DNA from: Allomyces arbusculus
Taxonomy: Eukaryota; Blastocladiomycota; Blastocladiomycetes; Blastocladiales; Blastocladiaceae
Assembly (NCBI GenBank): GCA_027604705.1
Contig: JADHYV010000065.1
Span: 38,652 to 102,651, forward strand
Direction: 5' to 3'
DNA length: 64,000 nucleotides
Under the pieces are notes generated by a model. That model was not told where the DNA came from, made no database searches, and saw only the letters and a list, made by a program, of their open reading frames with translations. A program made the position numbers and the translations under genes. Below, piece after piece: positions 13,144 through 23,549 of the stretch. The first letter of the stretch is position 1; the number at the start of each line of letters is the position of its first letter.

Positions 13144-15641
13144 ATGCAACCGACCGACCCTGCCGCACCTCCACCACCGCCGGCATCTGCACCATCAACG
13201 GCCGTCACCATCTTCCCCGCCACGCCGAGCGGCGACACGATGACCCCACCCTGGATCGACGACCCGTCGCGCCCGCTGCTCTTCCAGTGCCGCGCCTGCC
13301 GCACCATCCTGGGTGACTCGACGGCGTGGTGGGCCGCGCATCCAGCCTTGGAGTTGGTTGCGCTGTTTGGTAAATCGATCTGGGTGGAGTGATATGAGGA
13401 TGCGTCAAGTAACGACCCGGCCGGTTAATTATGGTAGCGCTGCCGACATCACTCGTGCAGGACACGGCGATCATGGTCGAGACGGCCGGGCTCGCGCGCG
13501 GATGGTGTGTCTTTGTGGCGCGCTCCCAATCCCTCGCTGGTGGATCACGGACTGAATTCTCGAGCACGCTATAGCGCCTACTACCCGCTGCGCTGCAAGG
13601 CCTGCGCAACGTTTGCCGGCAAATACTACGCGACGTCGAACGATCTCGTCGACACGATCCGGTACCCCACCTTCCCGACCCCCCTCCCCCTCCCCCTCCC
13701 CTCCCCTCCCTAACCCACTCTCCTGATAGCGAAATGTACTGCCTCGCTCTGCGATCCGTCGACGTCTACCAATTCGGTGATGCCTTCGCCAACGACACCT
13801 CTTCGAAACTCTCCACCCGTCAAGTCCTGGCGCTGCCGTCTACCATCGACGTTTCGAACCGGCTTGACGACATGCAAAGCTACTTGGCGCACCAGGCGGG
13901 GATGCAGAAGCAGTTGGATAAGGTACACGCGCCACCCCATTCTCTCTCCCCCCCCCCCTGCACCGCACCGCACCGCATATTGGACTCACCCCCTGCGTAG
14001 CTGCAAACAACGCTCATGACGTTTCTCGAAACCATGTCCGCGCGCACGTCCACCTCCGCGCAGCCGGCAGCGGCGGCGGCGGCGGGGGCGGCGGCCGGCG
14101 GACCGCGGCCGGTCAACGGCACTGCCCCCGCCGCCGGTGCCGCCGCGACTGCGCGCCGCACCACGACCACCACCGGGGTCGGCGCCGTGATGCCCCCACC
14201 TCGATTGGCGGCGGTCGCCGTGGGCCCGAATTCACGCACCCCGTCGATCGACCGCGCGCCGCTCCCGCCACCGCATCCGCCAACGGCGGCACCCGCACCC
14301 GCACCGGCGCCCGCGCCTGGCACGGGCACGCCGCCGGGGTACGCGCACCTACAGCACGTTATGCACCATCAGCATCCGCAGCTGCAGCACCAAGCTCTGC
14401 AGCAACAGCAGCTAGCCCTCGCACAGCAACAACAACAACGCGCGCTGCACCTCCAACAAGCGCAGGCGCAAGTGCAGGCAGCCGCGATCCAGCAGGCGCA
14501 CGCGATGCGACTCCAGCAGCAGCAGCAGCAGCAACAGCAGGCGGCGGCGCAGGCCGCACTGGCAGCACAGCATCCGACACGTCGGCGTGTGATGGCCGCC
14601 GCCGCCGCCGCACACCAGCAGGCGCAGCAGCAGCGCGTCAGCGGAAGTGGCACGGCGGCGCCGCCGTCCCCCGCCGCGCCGTCCGCGCCCGCGCACAGGG
14701 TCCGCGTCCCGGCCCCCGCGGCCGCGGCCGCGGGCCCCGCCGCAGTCCTGCCCGCCGCTGCACCGGGCTCGACGGCGACTGCGGCCGCGAAACGCGCGCG
14801 ACCGCCCGCACCCGCATTGGCCACAGTGCCTCCGGCAGCGGCGGCAGCGGGCCCGCCCGCGCGGCCGGCGACGATGGCCGCAGCGGTGACTGCGGATATG
14901 GATGGCGGTGGGGATGAGGCGCACACCGTGTCGGCATCGCCGCCGCCGCCGCCGCGATCAACGCCCGGTGCCGCGCCTGCTGGCACCACCACCACCACCA
15001 CCACCACCACCTCGACCTCGACCTCGACCTCGACCGGCACGCCGACGACCGCGACCGCGACCGACGGCACCGCCGCGCCCGCGGCGGCGGCGGCAATCGC
15101 CGAGTCCACCGCCAGGTTCGCGCTCGTGCCGGGAACCGATTCCGCAACGGCGGCGCGCAAGCGCGCGGCCTCCGTCGAGGAGGGCGCCGCCGGTGGCGAG
15201 AGGCGTGGGAAGCGCGCGAGGACCGCGTCGCCGCCGGCGGCGGTCGTGGCGAGCATCGACGACGGCGCGAGTGGTCCGGCGGCCGCGACGACCGGGCGCG
15301 GAGGGGTGCCGGATCGCGCGCGCGCGGGAGGACGACGGGACGCGCGCAGCGCGTCAGCGCCGCTCCTGGCGCCGCTGCCGCTCCAGGAGCCGTTGCAGCT
15401 CCAGGCGCCGTTGCCTCTGCAGGCGCCGTTGCCGCCCGCGCCGCCGGAGGAGGAGGAGGAGGAGGATGAGGAGGAGGAGGACGTGGCGGATCGGAAACCG
15501 GATGCGGGTGGCGGCGGCGGCGAGGAGGAGGAGGAGGTGGGGCCGGCACCGGCGGTGGCGGCGGCACCAGCAGCAGCAGGAGCAGCAGCAGCACCGCGGC
15601 GGGTTATCGATTTGTCGGATTCGGACGGCGGTGGGGATTGA
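13144..15641 (+). CDS. mis18: Mis18-domain (Yippee-fold) centromere protein with long low-complexity tail
   Basis: Exons 13144-13369, 13438-13504, 13575-13661, 13730-13922 and 14001-15641 join in frame to about 737 residues. The N-terminal third holds the Mis18 zinc fold: FQCRACRTILGDS (first CxxC) and, two exons later, LRCKACATFAGKYY (second CxxC), followed by MYCLALRSVDVYQFG and a short helical segment around exons 4-5. Mis18 proteins help load CENP-A at centromeres. The last exon is oddly long for this family: over 500 residues of Ala/Pro/Gln/Thr-rich sequence with Gln runs, an acidic block and a terminal VIDLSDSDGG, which resembles a SUMO-interacting motif. The tail may be partly a product of trinucleotide expansion. 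The upstream start is chosen from the first Met with sensible composition. Confidence 0.75.
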
Positions 15642-17684
15642 TGGATGGATGGTCGCCCGGCCGGGTTGGTCGGCTCAAGGTAATTCTCTTCGATCAGGTC
15701 AACATGATTGATTGATGGTGTGTGGTTTGTTGTCAAACGAGCGAGTGGCGCGAAGCCGCCGTTATCGCGGGCAGGTCGTGCGCGACGTGACGCGCGCGCG
15801 CGCGAGAAGGGGGACTTCCATGAGCAAGAACGAACGCGAAGGCTGGCGGCACGACAGCTGGCCAAATGGCTAGCAAGCATGGCGAGCAACGAGCAACGTG
15901 AACCAATTAGGAAGAAAGCGGCCCGAGCCCAGGTCGTTCATTATCCGTCACTTGGAAAATAAAGCGAGAAAAAGAAGGCGCGGGCGGCTGTGAGACGATG
16001 GGCCACGTTGAAGGCGGCGAGATGAAGAGAGAACGAGGATGGAGAGCAGAGAGAAAGGTCTGGACGTCGTCGAACGGCGCCCTGAACAGGGAGCGGAGCG
16101 AGCGAACGGCCAATGGTAAAACAATAAGAAAGGACAACGAAATAAGGGCGCGGAGGGGAGAATGGAGGGCCGAAGGGAGTGGGGCAGGCGAGGGAAGAGG
16201 GGGGGGGGGGGGGCGAGGGGCAGGCGAAGCTTGGCCGTGAGACGACGGGGCGCGAGGGGGCATGCCAGCACGGTCGACTTGGTCAGCACGGCGCACAGAT
16301 GCGGGCGCGATCAATAAGCGCGGGACGCTGGGCCGTAGCGGCACGAGCGGGAACATGCGGCGCGGCGGAACGAGCGGATGCGTCGAGGAAGCCTGGACGT
16401 GCATGGACGTCGAGAGCGAGCGCGAGGACCAAGTCGAGCGTGCCGAGCGACGAGACGAGAGCGTCAGCGTGAACTTGATTGACGGCAGTACCGTCGCTTG
16501 CGCGACATGCCACGGCCAATACTTGGCCGCTGTTCGAGAGCATGCCGCGACGACGGCACGAGCAAGAGCGAGGAGGCAACGACAACAGAGTCGGCGACGA
16601 CTTGGTATCGAAACGGCTTTCGTCATCACTTGCGCACAACGGCCAAGGCCACACGCCGCGCACCCACGCGAAAACACCAGTTACTCCACCAAGACGAAGA
16701 CGGGTTGAGCGGTCTACGTGCGGAAGCGGCGCGCCTGCGCGCGCTTGCACACGACGACGACGGGCACGACGAGAATGGCACGGGCACATCGAGAATGGCG
16801 CCACACGCACGAGCGAGAACGGTCCACTGGCGCACTCGCCTGGCTTAAGGGCCGAATGCGACCCAATCAGTCGCTGCTCGCCGCGGCGGTGGCGGCGGCG
16901 ACGTCAGACGACTCTACTCCATTCCAAACCAAACACAACAACAACCAAACGCGAACGCAACGGCAGCGGCAGCGCGCGCAACGAGTTCTAGGGCACCGGA
17001 TCACAACTGCGGGTATGTCGCGTGCCGACCAACCAACAAAGGTGCGCGCTGCCGAGGCGCCGCCGCGGGGGCCAAAAACGAGAACGGGAACGGGAACGAC
17101 AGAGCAACGGGAGGGCGAGGGTTGGCGCGGTGCGCGTCGGCCCGGGCGGGCGCGGGCGAGCGGGCGGGCGGGTGCGAGATCGAGACACGGTGCGACTTGG
17201 TCCGGGCAAGCGGACAGGCGAGGAGCGCGGGGCACGTGGGAAGAGCGCGGGCGACGTTCGCGGGCACACGGGGGTTGCGCACGAGCGGCGCGCGCAGACG
17301 AGGAACGGCAGAGCACGCCAACGAGACAGACCCAAACAAAACGAGGAAGAGCAAGAAACGGGGAAGCGCACGGAACGGGGTTTCAACGGCAATGGGAAGA
17401 AACAAGGAAAGCGAACCGAAAGAACAGGGAGGGGAACTACAAGCATGACGAGAACGGAAACGCGAAGAGCAGAAAACGAGAACGAGAACGCGAGGACAGG
17501 TAACGGGAACAGAAGACAGAGCAGCCGAAAAGACACTCAAAATGGCGAGCAACATCATCAACAACCAGCCAGGAAACCACAAAGCGGCGCAGCGCGCCAG
17601 AGCGCGCGCGCAGGCGAGCAGCCGACCAAGGCCCGAGAACCCGGGGGTCGGGGCGCGGCGGGGAAGACTTCAACGTCCGGATCG
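15642..17684. other. Two kilobases without a supportable gene; purine-rich + strand and G tract
   Basis: Convergent intergenic region between the Mis18-domain gene and the gene at 17685. Open frames here translate to Arg/Gly/Thr/Ser-biased strings without domains. A run of 15 G lies at 16199-16213. From about 16000 to 17680 the + strand is strongly enriched in A and G with many GAGAACGGGAACGG-type stretches. It could hold long 3' UTRs or an unrecognised non-coding transcript. Confidence 0.45.
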
Positions 17685-19096
17685 TCACGGCATTGGCACG
17701 TCAATCCGTAACATGGCGCGCAGATCACGTGCGAGCGCGTCGGCCGCACCCGTCGGCACTGGGGCCGCCGCGTGCATCGGCGGCGGCGGGACCGCGAAGA
17801 CGGGCGGTGCATAGTGGTGCGCGTGGTGCGCCATGGCCCACGGGGACGGGATCGCGACGTGCGCGGGCGCGTACGGGTGCGAGTGCGCGTAGGCGTGGCT
17901 GACGGTGATCGGGAAGTGCGGCATCGGCGCGGGCGCGGGGGCGTACCCTTGCATCGGAGGCGGCGGCGGGACCGCCATACCGTGCATGCCCGGGGCCATC
18001 GCGCGCATCGCCGGCGGCGGCGACTGCATCTGCGCCAACGGGGCTGGCGGCGGCGGCAGCGCGTGGAAGACAGGTGCCGGCACGGGCGACGGGACCGTGG
18101 CCACAGCAGGCACAGGTGCGGCGGGTGTGGCGGGCGAAGCCGCGACGGCGCCGGCCATTTCGCGCATCCCCGCGGCAGCGAGGAGCGAGAGCAGTTGCCG
18201 CGACCGTTGCCGGAGGGACGTGGTCGTCTCGGCAGCCTCGTCCGACGACGACGACGACGAGGAACCGGCCTCGTCGTCACTCTTGTTCCCCGACGCGGCG
18301 GTATTCTTGGTGGCCGCGGGGCTCTTGGGCCGCGTGGGCGAGGCCGGCGGCGACCTCGTCCCGCGCAGCGCCGGCGGCGCCGTCGCGAACCCGCCGAAAT
18401 CGGGCATCGGCAGGGCGTCGGGCGCGGGCGACTCGAGGAACGTGGCGCCGGCGTAGGCGCGCGACGACGACGTGCTGGAAGCCGTAGCGGGGCGCGCCGA
18501 GTGCGGTTTCGCGGGTGCCTGCGAAGAACGCGGCGGTGTCGCTGGGGTCGCATTGGCGGTCGTGGAGCGGCGCTGGGTCGCGGGCGAGCTCGGCACGGGT
18601 TTTGGCGCGGCGGCCGACGGGACCGAGGCGCGACGCGGGCGCGGCTGCTGCGGCTGCGAAGAGGTGGCGGCCGAAGGGGCCACGTGCAGCAGACCGGGCG
18701 CGGGGGCGGCGGTCACGGCAGCCGGGGCCGAGCGCCTGGCGGAGAGGAGAGAGCAGAAGGGGTTGAGCGTGCGGCACAGCACTACTTTCAGCGAGTGAGC
18801 GATGCGTACTTTGCGTTGCTCGGGTGCTGCGTGCGCTTGGGCCGCGGCGGCAGGCCCGGGCTGGCGGCCTCGGTGGCGGGCGCCACGGGCGGGAGCGCGT
18901 GCGCGGCAAGGGCGGCGAGGTGCGCGGCGGCCGGGGCGGGCGGCGCGACGGGCGCAGCCGTGGTGGTGGACTGTTTCGGGTGGTGGTGGCGGCGGTGGGC
19001 GCGCCGTGTTGCGGAAGCCGGGGACGACGGGGCGGCGGTCGCGGCGGTCGTCGTCGTCGTCGTCGCGGACGGTGGTGATGGGCCAGTGGGCGACAT
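17685..19096 (-). CDS. Disordered Pro/Ala-rich protein with a Dcp1-binding-like motif (EDC1/PNRC-like?)
   Basis: Exon 1 is 18810-19096 and exon 2 is 17685-18735, joined by an intron starting GTACGC and ending CCAG, to give 445 residues. Most of it is low-complexity Ser/Thr/Pro/Ala. One conserved-looking short motif stands out, YAGATFLESPAPDALPMPDF. It matches the pattern YAGxxFxxSPxPxxLPxPxF of fungal proteins related to Edc1/PNRC decapping activators. Downstream are a Ser/Asp block followed by a helix-prone LRQRSRQLLSLLAAAGM and a C-terminal LARDLRAMLRIDV. If the motif is functional the protein would bind the Dcp1 EVH1 domain and stimulate mRNA decapping; this is inference from one motif. 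Confidence 0.6.
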
Positions 19097-19905
19097 GGTG
19101 GCTGGGTGGTGGTGGTGGTGGTGGTGGTGGTGGTGTGTGTGGGGTGACGGCCGCGGGAGAGGAACGCGTGCGTGCGTGTGCGCCTGTGTCGGAGATGAGC
19201 CAGGTGACTTGAGAGTGAGTGAGTGATGGTGCGTGCAAAACGCAAACGCGGCCAGCCGGCACGGAGCCAGGCCGCCCCCCAACCGGGCGGCCGAGCCAAC
19301 AACCAACGAGCGGCCGAGCGACCGAACGCGCGGCCCGGCCGGCCGTCGCCAACCGAGGCGAGGCAATGCGATGCGACGAGCCGCGGCATGGGAAGCGCGG
19401 AAGAGCGCACCTGCGATCGCAAGTCAGGAGCGCGGTGAAGGGTGAAGGGAGCGCGCGGCGGGAGGTGCGTGCTGGTGCGTCGATGGCGCGGCCGATGGAC
19501 TGGGACGGCGCGACCTGCACGGGAGCGGGCAGGATGCGCGCGCAATGGATGGACGGCGGCAGCGTCGGCGTCGGCGCGGCGGCAGGGAGGAGGGCCTCGG
19601 CAATGGAGGCAAAGGGCGGGCGGGCGGGCAGTGGGCGCCGGACAAGTCGTGGGGGCCGAGGCGGGGGGGAGCGATGGCGGGAAGGAGCGGGAGCGCAGGC
19701 GGGAGCGCAGGCGAGAGCGCAACGACAGCAGAGACGGCCGGCGGTTGCGGCCGGGAAACGCCAACGCGGCCCGTGGCTTGCCGTGGCCGCTGCACGTGCG
19801 CGCGGCAGCATTAGCCCACCGACCGCCGCTTCATCGCCGCGTCGCGGTTCCCCATCGGCCATCAACGCGATATGTGTTGTTCCTCTCCCGCCCGCAAACC
19901 AACAT
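19097..19905. other. Intergenic region upstream of the disordered-protein gene
   Basis: Contains a (GGT)n tract just upstream of the start codon at 19096 and GC-rich DNA with overlapping low-complexity frames. I see no additional gene. It should include the promoter and 5' UTR of the minus-strand gene that starts at 19096. Confidence 0.45.
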
Positions 19906-19962
19906 CAATTCATCCCCATTCAATTCATCCCCATTCAATTCATCCCCATTCAATTCATCCCC
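19906..19962. repeat. 15-bp tandem repeat (about 3.8 copies) overlapping the TFB3 stop
   Basis: The unit CAATTCATCCCCATT is repeated perfectly from 19906 to 19962. The final copy overlaps the TFB3 stop codon (19955-19957). Confidence 0.95.
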
Positions 19963-21128
19963 TCCTCGGCCCCACAAACACCCCGCGGTAGCTCGCCTCG
20001 AGCGACCGCAGATACGTGACCGCCACCGCAAACCCGCCCGCCTGGCACGCGCGCGCCTCCCGAAACGCGCCCCCGTACGCGTCGTGGTAGCTCGTCTGCA
20101 TCACATACATCCCGTCCTCGACCGCGTCGTCGTGCTCGAGCGTCGCAAACGCGTCGACGACCGTGTCCACGTCCGAGAACGTGACCACGTCCGCGACCAC
20201 GTGCCCAAACCCGGCGCGGTGGTGCTGGTGGTGCGCATTGCCGACGCTCAAATGCGGCACCACATGCATCTGCTGCTGCCGGTGGTGCGCCAAGATCGCG
20301 TCGGCCGGCCGCGACGAACTCGCCATTTCATTCAGGATCGCCTCGGCGCGCGACTGCTCGGCCTGCTCTTCGTCGCGCCGCCGACGGAGTTGCTCGGCGC
20401 GCGCCGCGAGCCGCTGCTGCTGTTCTTGCTCCACAAAGGCCTTTTGCGCCTCGACTTCGCGGTTCAGCTTGGCCGTGTTGATCGCAATCTGGTCGTGGTT
20501 CTCGCGCTGGAACTTGCGCATGCGCTCCATGGTCGCCTCCACGTCCACGTCGTGCACGAGATTGAAGACTACGTTCTCAGAAACGTCAGTTTCACGGTTT
20601 GACGATGAGCGAAGAAAGAAAAGAAAAGAACAAGCAGCAACAGCAGCACCACATACCCACGTCTTCCACCATCTCCAGGAAATCATTGTACTCGCGCAGT
20701 GTCGCAAAATCCTCGCGCCGCTTGTTAAACCTACACGCCCCGCGAGACCGGTAAGCCAACATTGTCCCGCGCGCGATCCAAATTCCGCATCAAAACGTAC
20801 ACACGCAACGCTCGCCGCCGCTCACGCACCTCCTTGTCGACCATCAAGTTCTCAAACACGGGTGCAATCACGTCCTGCTTGCGCAGATCCGTCCCGCAAA
20901 TCGGACACGGCGCCTTGCCCAGTTTAAACACACGGCCAATGCATTCTTCGCAACTACATGCATCCGCGTGAGTGAGTCCTCCGTTGCGGTTTTGGAGAGA
21001 GATGGGCAGGACTGGGACACGAACATGCGATGGTTGCACTTGCTCACCAAAATCTTCAGATTCGGCTTCAGGTACCGCGAAAACTTGCACACCTGGCACG
21101 TCACTTCCTCGCCGTTGGTGCCGTCCAT
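19955..21128 (-). CDS. tfb3: TFIIH/CAK assembly factor TFB3 (MAT1)
   Basis: Exons 21025-21128, 20801-20953, 20661-20730 and 19955-20575 give 315 residues, matching the usual 300-320. The N-terminal C3HC4 RING is complete: CQVC, CNH split by intron 1, then CEECIGRVF and CPICGTDLRKQD. It continues with the diagnostic FNKRREDFATLREYNDFLE and FNLVHDVDVEATMERMRKF, then a long charged helix (QQQRLAARAEQLRRRRDEEQ). MAT1/Tfb3 bridges the cyclin-dependent kinase module (Kin28/CDK7-cyclin H) to core TFIIH. Intron 3 uses GTGGGT; the alternative downstream GTATGT site would break the phase. Confidence 0.92.
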
Positions 21129-21615
21129 GGTCAAGGAGCGTCACGGTGGGAGATGGTGCGGGTCGAAGGGTTGCAGCGGTGCTGGTGCTCCGAGATTCGG
21201 TCACGTCGAAAGATTCGAACTGAATTGGCCCCAATGTTGGGTTGCAACAAGTAGCTGGCGATTGTTGTGCTGGTGGTGGAGGATTGATTGGTGGATCATC
21301 GACATTGATGAGGCGAGCCAAGTGACTTTTTGGGACGTGGTCAGGGAATCTGACGTGGTTTGCGGGAGGTTTGACTCGGACTCGCGCTTGGTTTGACGTG
21401 GAAAACCAATCAGGTCCACTGCCTGCTCCGCTTCACTTCCCCCAGCTGTCGCAGCGCGAATCATGTGTGCGACTGCGGTCTTGTGAGGGATAAAATTCTC
21501 AGATAAGAGAGAAGAGCTATATAATGATGATTTTGCGCTGGACCTGCCGGCCAACTGGCTCGCGCAATGCCGTGGCAAGATAACGGGAAAAAATATAAAC
21601 GGGGCGTCATCGGCA
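21129..21615. other. TFB3 upstream region
   Basis: Between the TFB3 start codon and tRNA-Gly. AT content rises toward the tRNA (AAAAATATAAAC near 21587-21598), as expected upstream of a Pol III gene. No coding region supported. Confidence 0.5.
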
Positions 21616-21686
21616 GCGCCGTTGGTCCAGGGGTAGGATACCACCCTCCCAAGGTGGTGGCTCGGGTTCGAATCCCGGACGGCGCA
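21616..21686 (+). tRNA. tRNA-Gly (anticodon CCC)
   Basis: A full cloverleaf can be drawn: acceptor GCGCCGT/ACGGCGC, D arm TGGTCCAGGGGTAGGATA, anticodon stem CCACC/GGTGG with loop CTCCCAA (anticodon CCC), and T arm CGGG-TTCGAAT-CCCG. Discriminator A at 21686. A and B boxes are intact and there is no intron. Confidence 0.93.
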
Positions 21687-22597
21687 ACGTTCTAATTATA
21701 CAACTTCTTCACTGCTGCATTTGAAGGCCCACTTATACATTTTTTGCTTTGCTCCCATTTCAAGTTGTCTTTTGGTTCAGAAGTGAGGGAGGTTTCTGGT
21801 TGGGTTCTGGTCATTGTGTTTTTCACCAAAAAGTTTCGTTTTTTGGGATTTGGCCAGCTCCATCAAGAAACACACACATGCCACACCTGTCTACTGCAAC
21901 CCACATGCACTTGCCACACCCATTGCAAATGGCAACATGGCTCAATGCTGCAAACCGGCTAATGGTAGCTCACGCGACGTTCAAATCACTCCAAGTCAAC
22001 AGGGTAGCATACTAGTAGATGCCAACTTGTGAACAGAGACCCACCAAATTCCAAACATCAGTGCATGCTTGGTGGTGGTGACCAACAGCAGCTGAGGTGA
22101 CATGTCCCAGCCTTGATGCCACAGTTGTAAAGCATAGGGAGTGCCAATTACAACTCTGATTGTGGTGTGGTCAAACAGTAATTCAAATTGCACATGATAT
22201 TCAAGTTTGTGAGTGGGCTAAAGGCATGGTTTTTCAGAAGCAAAGCTGCCAATTGTACTGGGGAACAGGACTGACATGTACTCATCACAAACAATGAAGA
22301 GGAACCAAAGCAGCCACAACAACAAACAATGGTGTGCAGCCTGTTGCACTCTGGCATGACAGACAGGTTGCACAGCCATGTCCTTGATGAAACCCAACAG
22401 CAGTCAGCATGATGGGCTGTGCAGTCCAAAAATGTGTCTCTGCAGCCTCCTTCCACTTGTGCACACTCGCAATGCCATCAAGTCAATGCCCAAATGCATC
22501 TGCCAGTTTGGCATGATTTACTTCATTCCATGCAGCCTGGGCTGAGTTTAGGCGGCCTGTCTATTTCCAATTGTAGTTCCCATCATCATCATATGCT

Positions 22598-22665
22598 CAG
22601 TGGGCATGCAGTGTTGCATACCTACCCACAGTGCTGGTTCAGGTTTGAATCCTGGACAGTATTTG
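22598..22665 (+). pseudogene. Decayed tRNA-Gly copy
   Basis: The segment GGTTCAGGTTTGAATCCTGG corresponds to GGCTCGGGTTCGAATCCCGG of the intact tRNA-Gly, differing by C-to-T or G-to-A at CpG-type positions. The 5' half (around GCATACCTACCCACAGTG) is further decayed and cannot fold. Confidence 0.55.
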
Positions 22666-23120
22666 AGCATGCAGTCAATGCAATTAGGTCAATCCTGCCC
22701 AACAGATATGCCTTCATGGGGACGCCTTTCTGTAACTGATTGACAATTTGGCCCTCACATGACTTGCACTGCCATTCTTCAGCTACCTAGCCTGAGCTCA
22801 AGACATTGAACAGATTCTGCTGTAACTCACAATACACATCATTGTTATGTCCTGGGCCCCTATTGGCCTTTTGCCTCTGGTACAACTTGCTAGCAGCCAC
22901 ACATGCTCTCCATCTCCAACTGTGCTTATTTGGCCACATGTGCATTGGGCTTGCCAGGAGCAGGCGCCAAATTGTACAAATGCTACCCACAACACCTTCT
23001 CTGTTGGTGTCATGGTCGTGACTACAGACATCGCCAGACGGTGTGGCGCAGCCAGCCAGACGCACTGTTGGGTCCCACATGTAACTGTTGCATCATAATC
23101 CAAACCAGTGCAGGTCTTCA

Positions 23121-23187
23121 GCACCATTGGCCCAGGGTAGGATACCACCCTCCCAAGGTGTTACACAGGTGCAAATCCCAGACGCTA
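23121..23187 (+). pseudogene. Decayed tRNA-Gly copy, anticodon arm preserved
   Basis: CAGGGTAGGATACCACCC followed by TCCCAAGGTG is identical to the D/anticodon part of the intact tRNA-Gly at 21616. The acceptor (GCACCATT for GCGCCGTT) and T arm (GTGCAAATCCCAGACG) carry CpG-loss changes and no longer pair. Confidence 0.7.
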
Positions 23188-23549
23188 TAGAGGGTTTATA
23201 TTCGCCCAAGTGCGCTGGGCATTGGTTCTTGAAGTTTTTGGATTGCTCTGAGGTTTTTTGCCTTATCATGTTCAATCCTCAGCAATGATTGAGTAAAATC
23301 GCTACTTCAAGGATTGGCGCCAGGTAATGCGTTGTGTCCTTTCTGCAGTGCATACTCGACGTTTGAAGCGCGCCTAATTACTCTTTTCCATGCCACAGCC
23401 GAGTTCAGGGAAGCAAACGGTTGGATTATCGCACACGACACGCATCATCATCAAGACTCGGGCTCATTTGGGCCCTACACTTGGCCCTACAATTCTGGTA
23501 TAGCTCAATTCGAGCGCACAACGCGCTCGTCTCCCTTCTCCAACAGTTC

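Larger units (their letters stand above)
21687..23549. other. CpG-depleted, TG/CA-rich region with decayed tRNA-Gly copies
   Basis: In contrast to the CpG-rich flanks, about 1.5 kb (to roughly 23290) is almost free of CG dinucleotides and full of TG and CA. It contains no gene-like frame. Two sequences in it align to the intact tRNA-Gly with mostly C-to-T and G-to-A differences. This is the signature expected of heavily methylated or RIP-like mutated repeats. Confidence 0.6.

Noticed and set aside
14369-15889. Long minus-strand open frame (506 codons) opposite the Mis18 tail
   Set aside because: Antisense reading of GCN-type repeats with runs of Cys, Ser and Ala; the plus strand joins in phase to a Mis18 zinc domain.
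18277-19764. 495-codon minus-strand frame and the 484-codon plus-strand frame at 17772-19226
   Set aside because: Both are out-of-frame readings over the disordered-protein gene with Arg/Pro/His or Arg/Gly runs.
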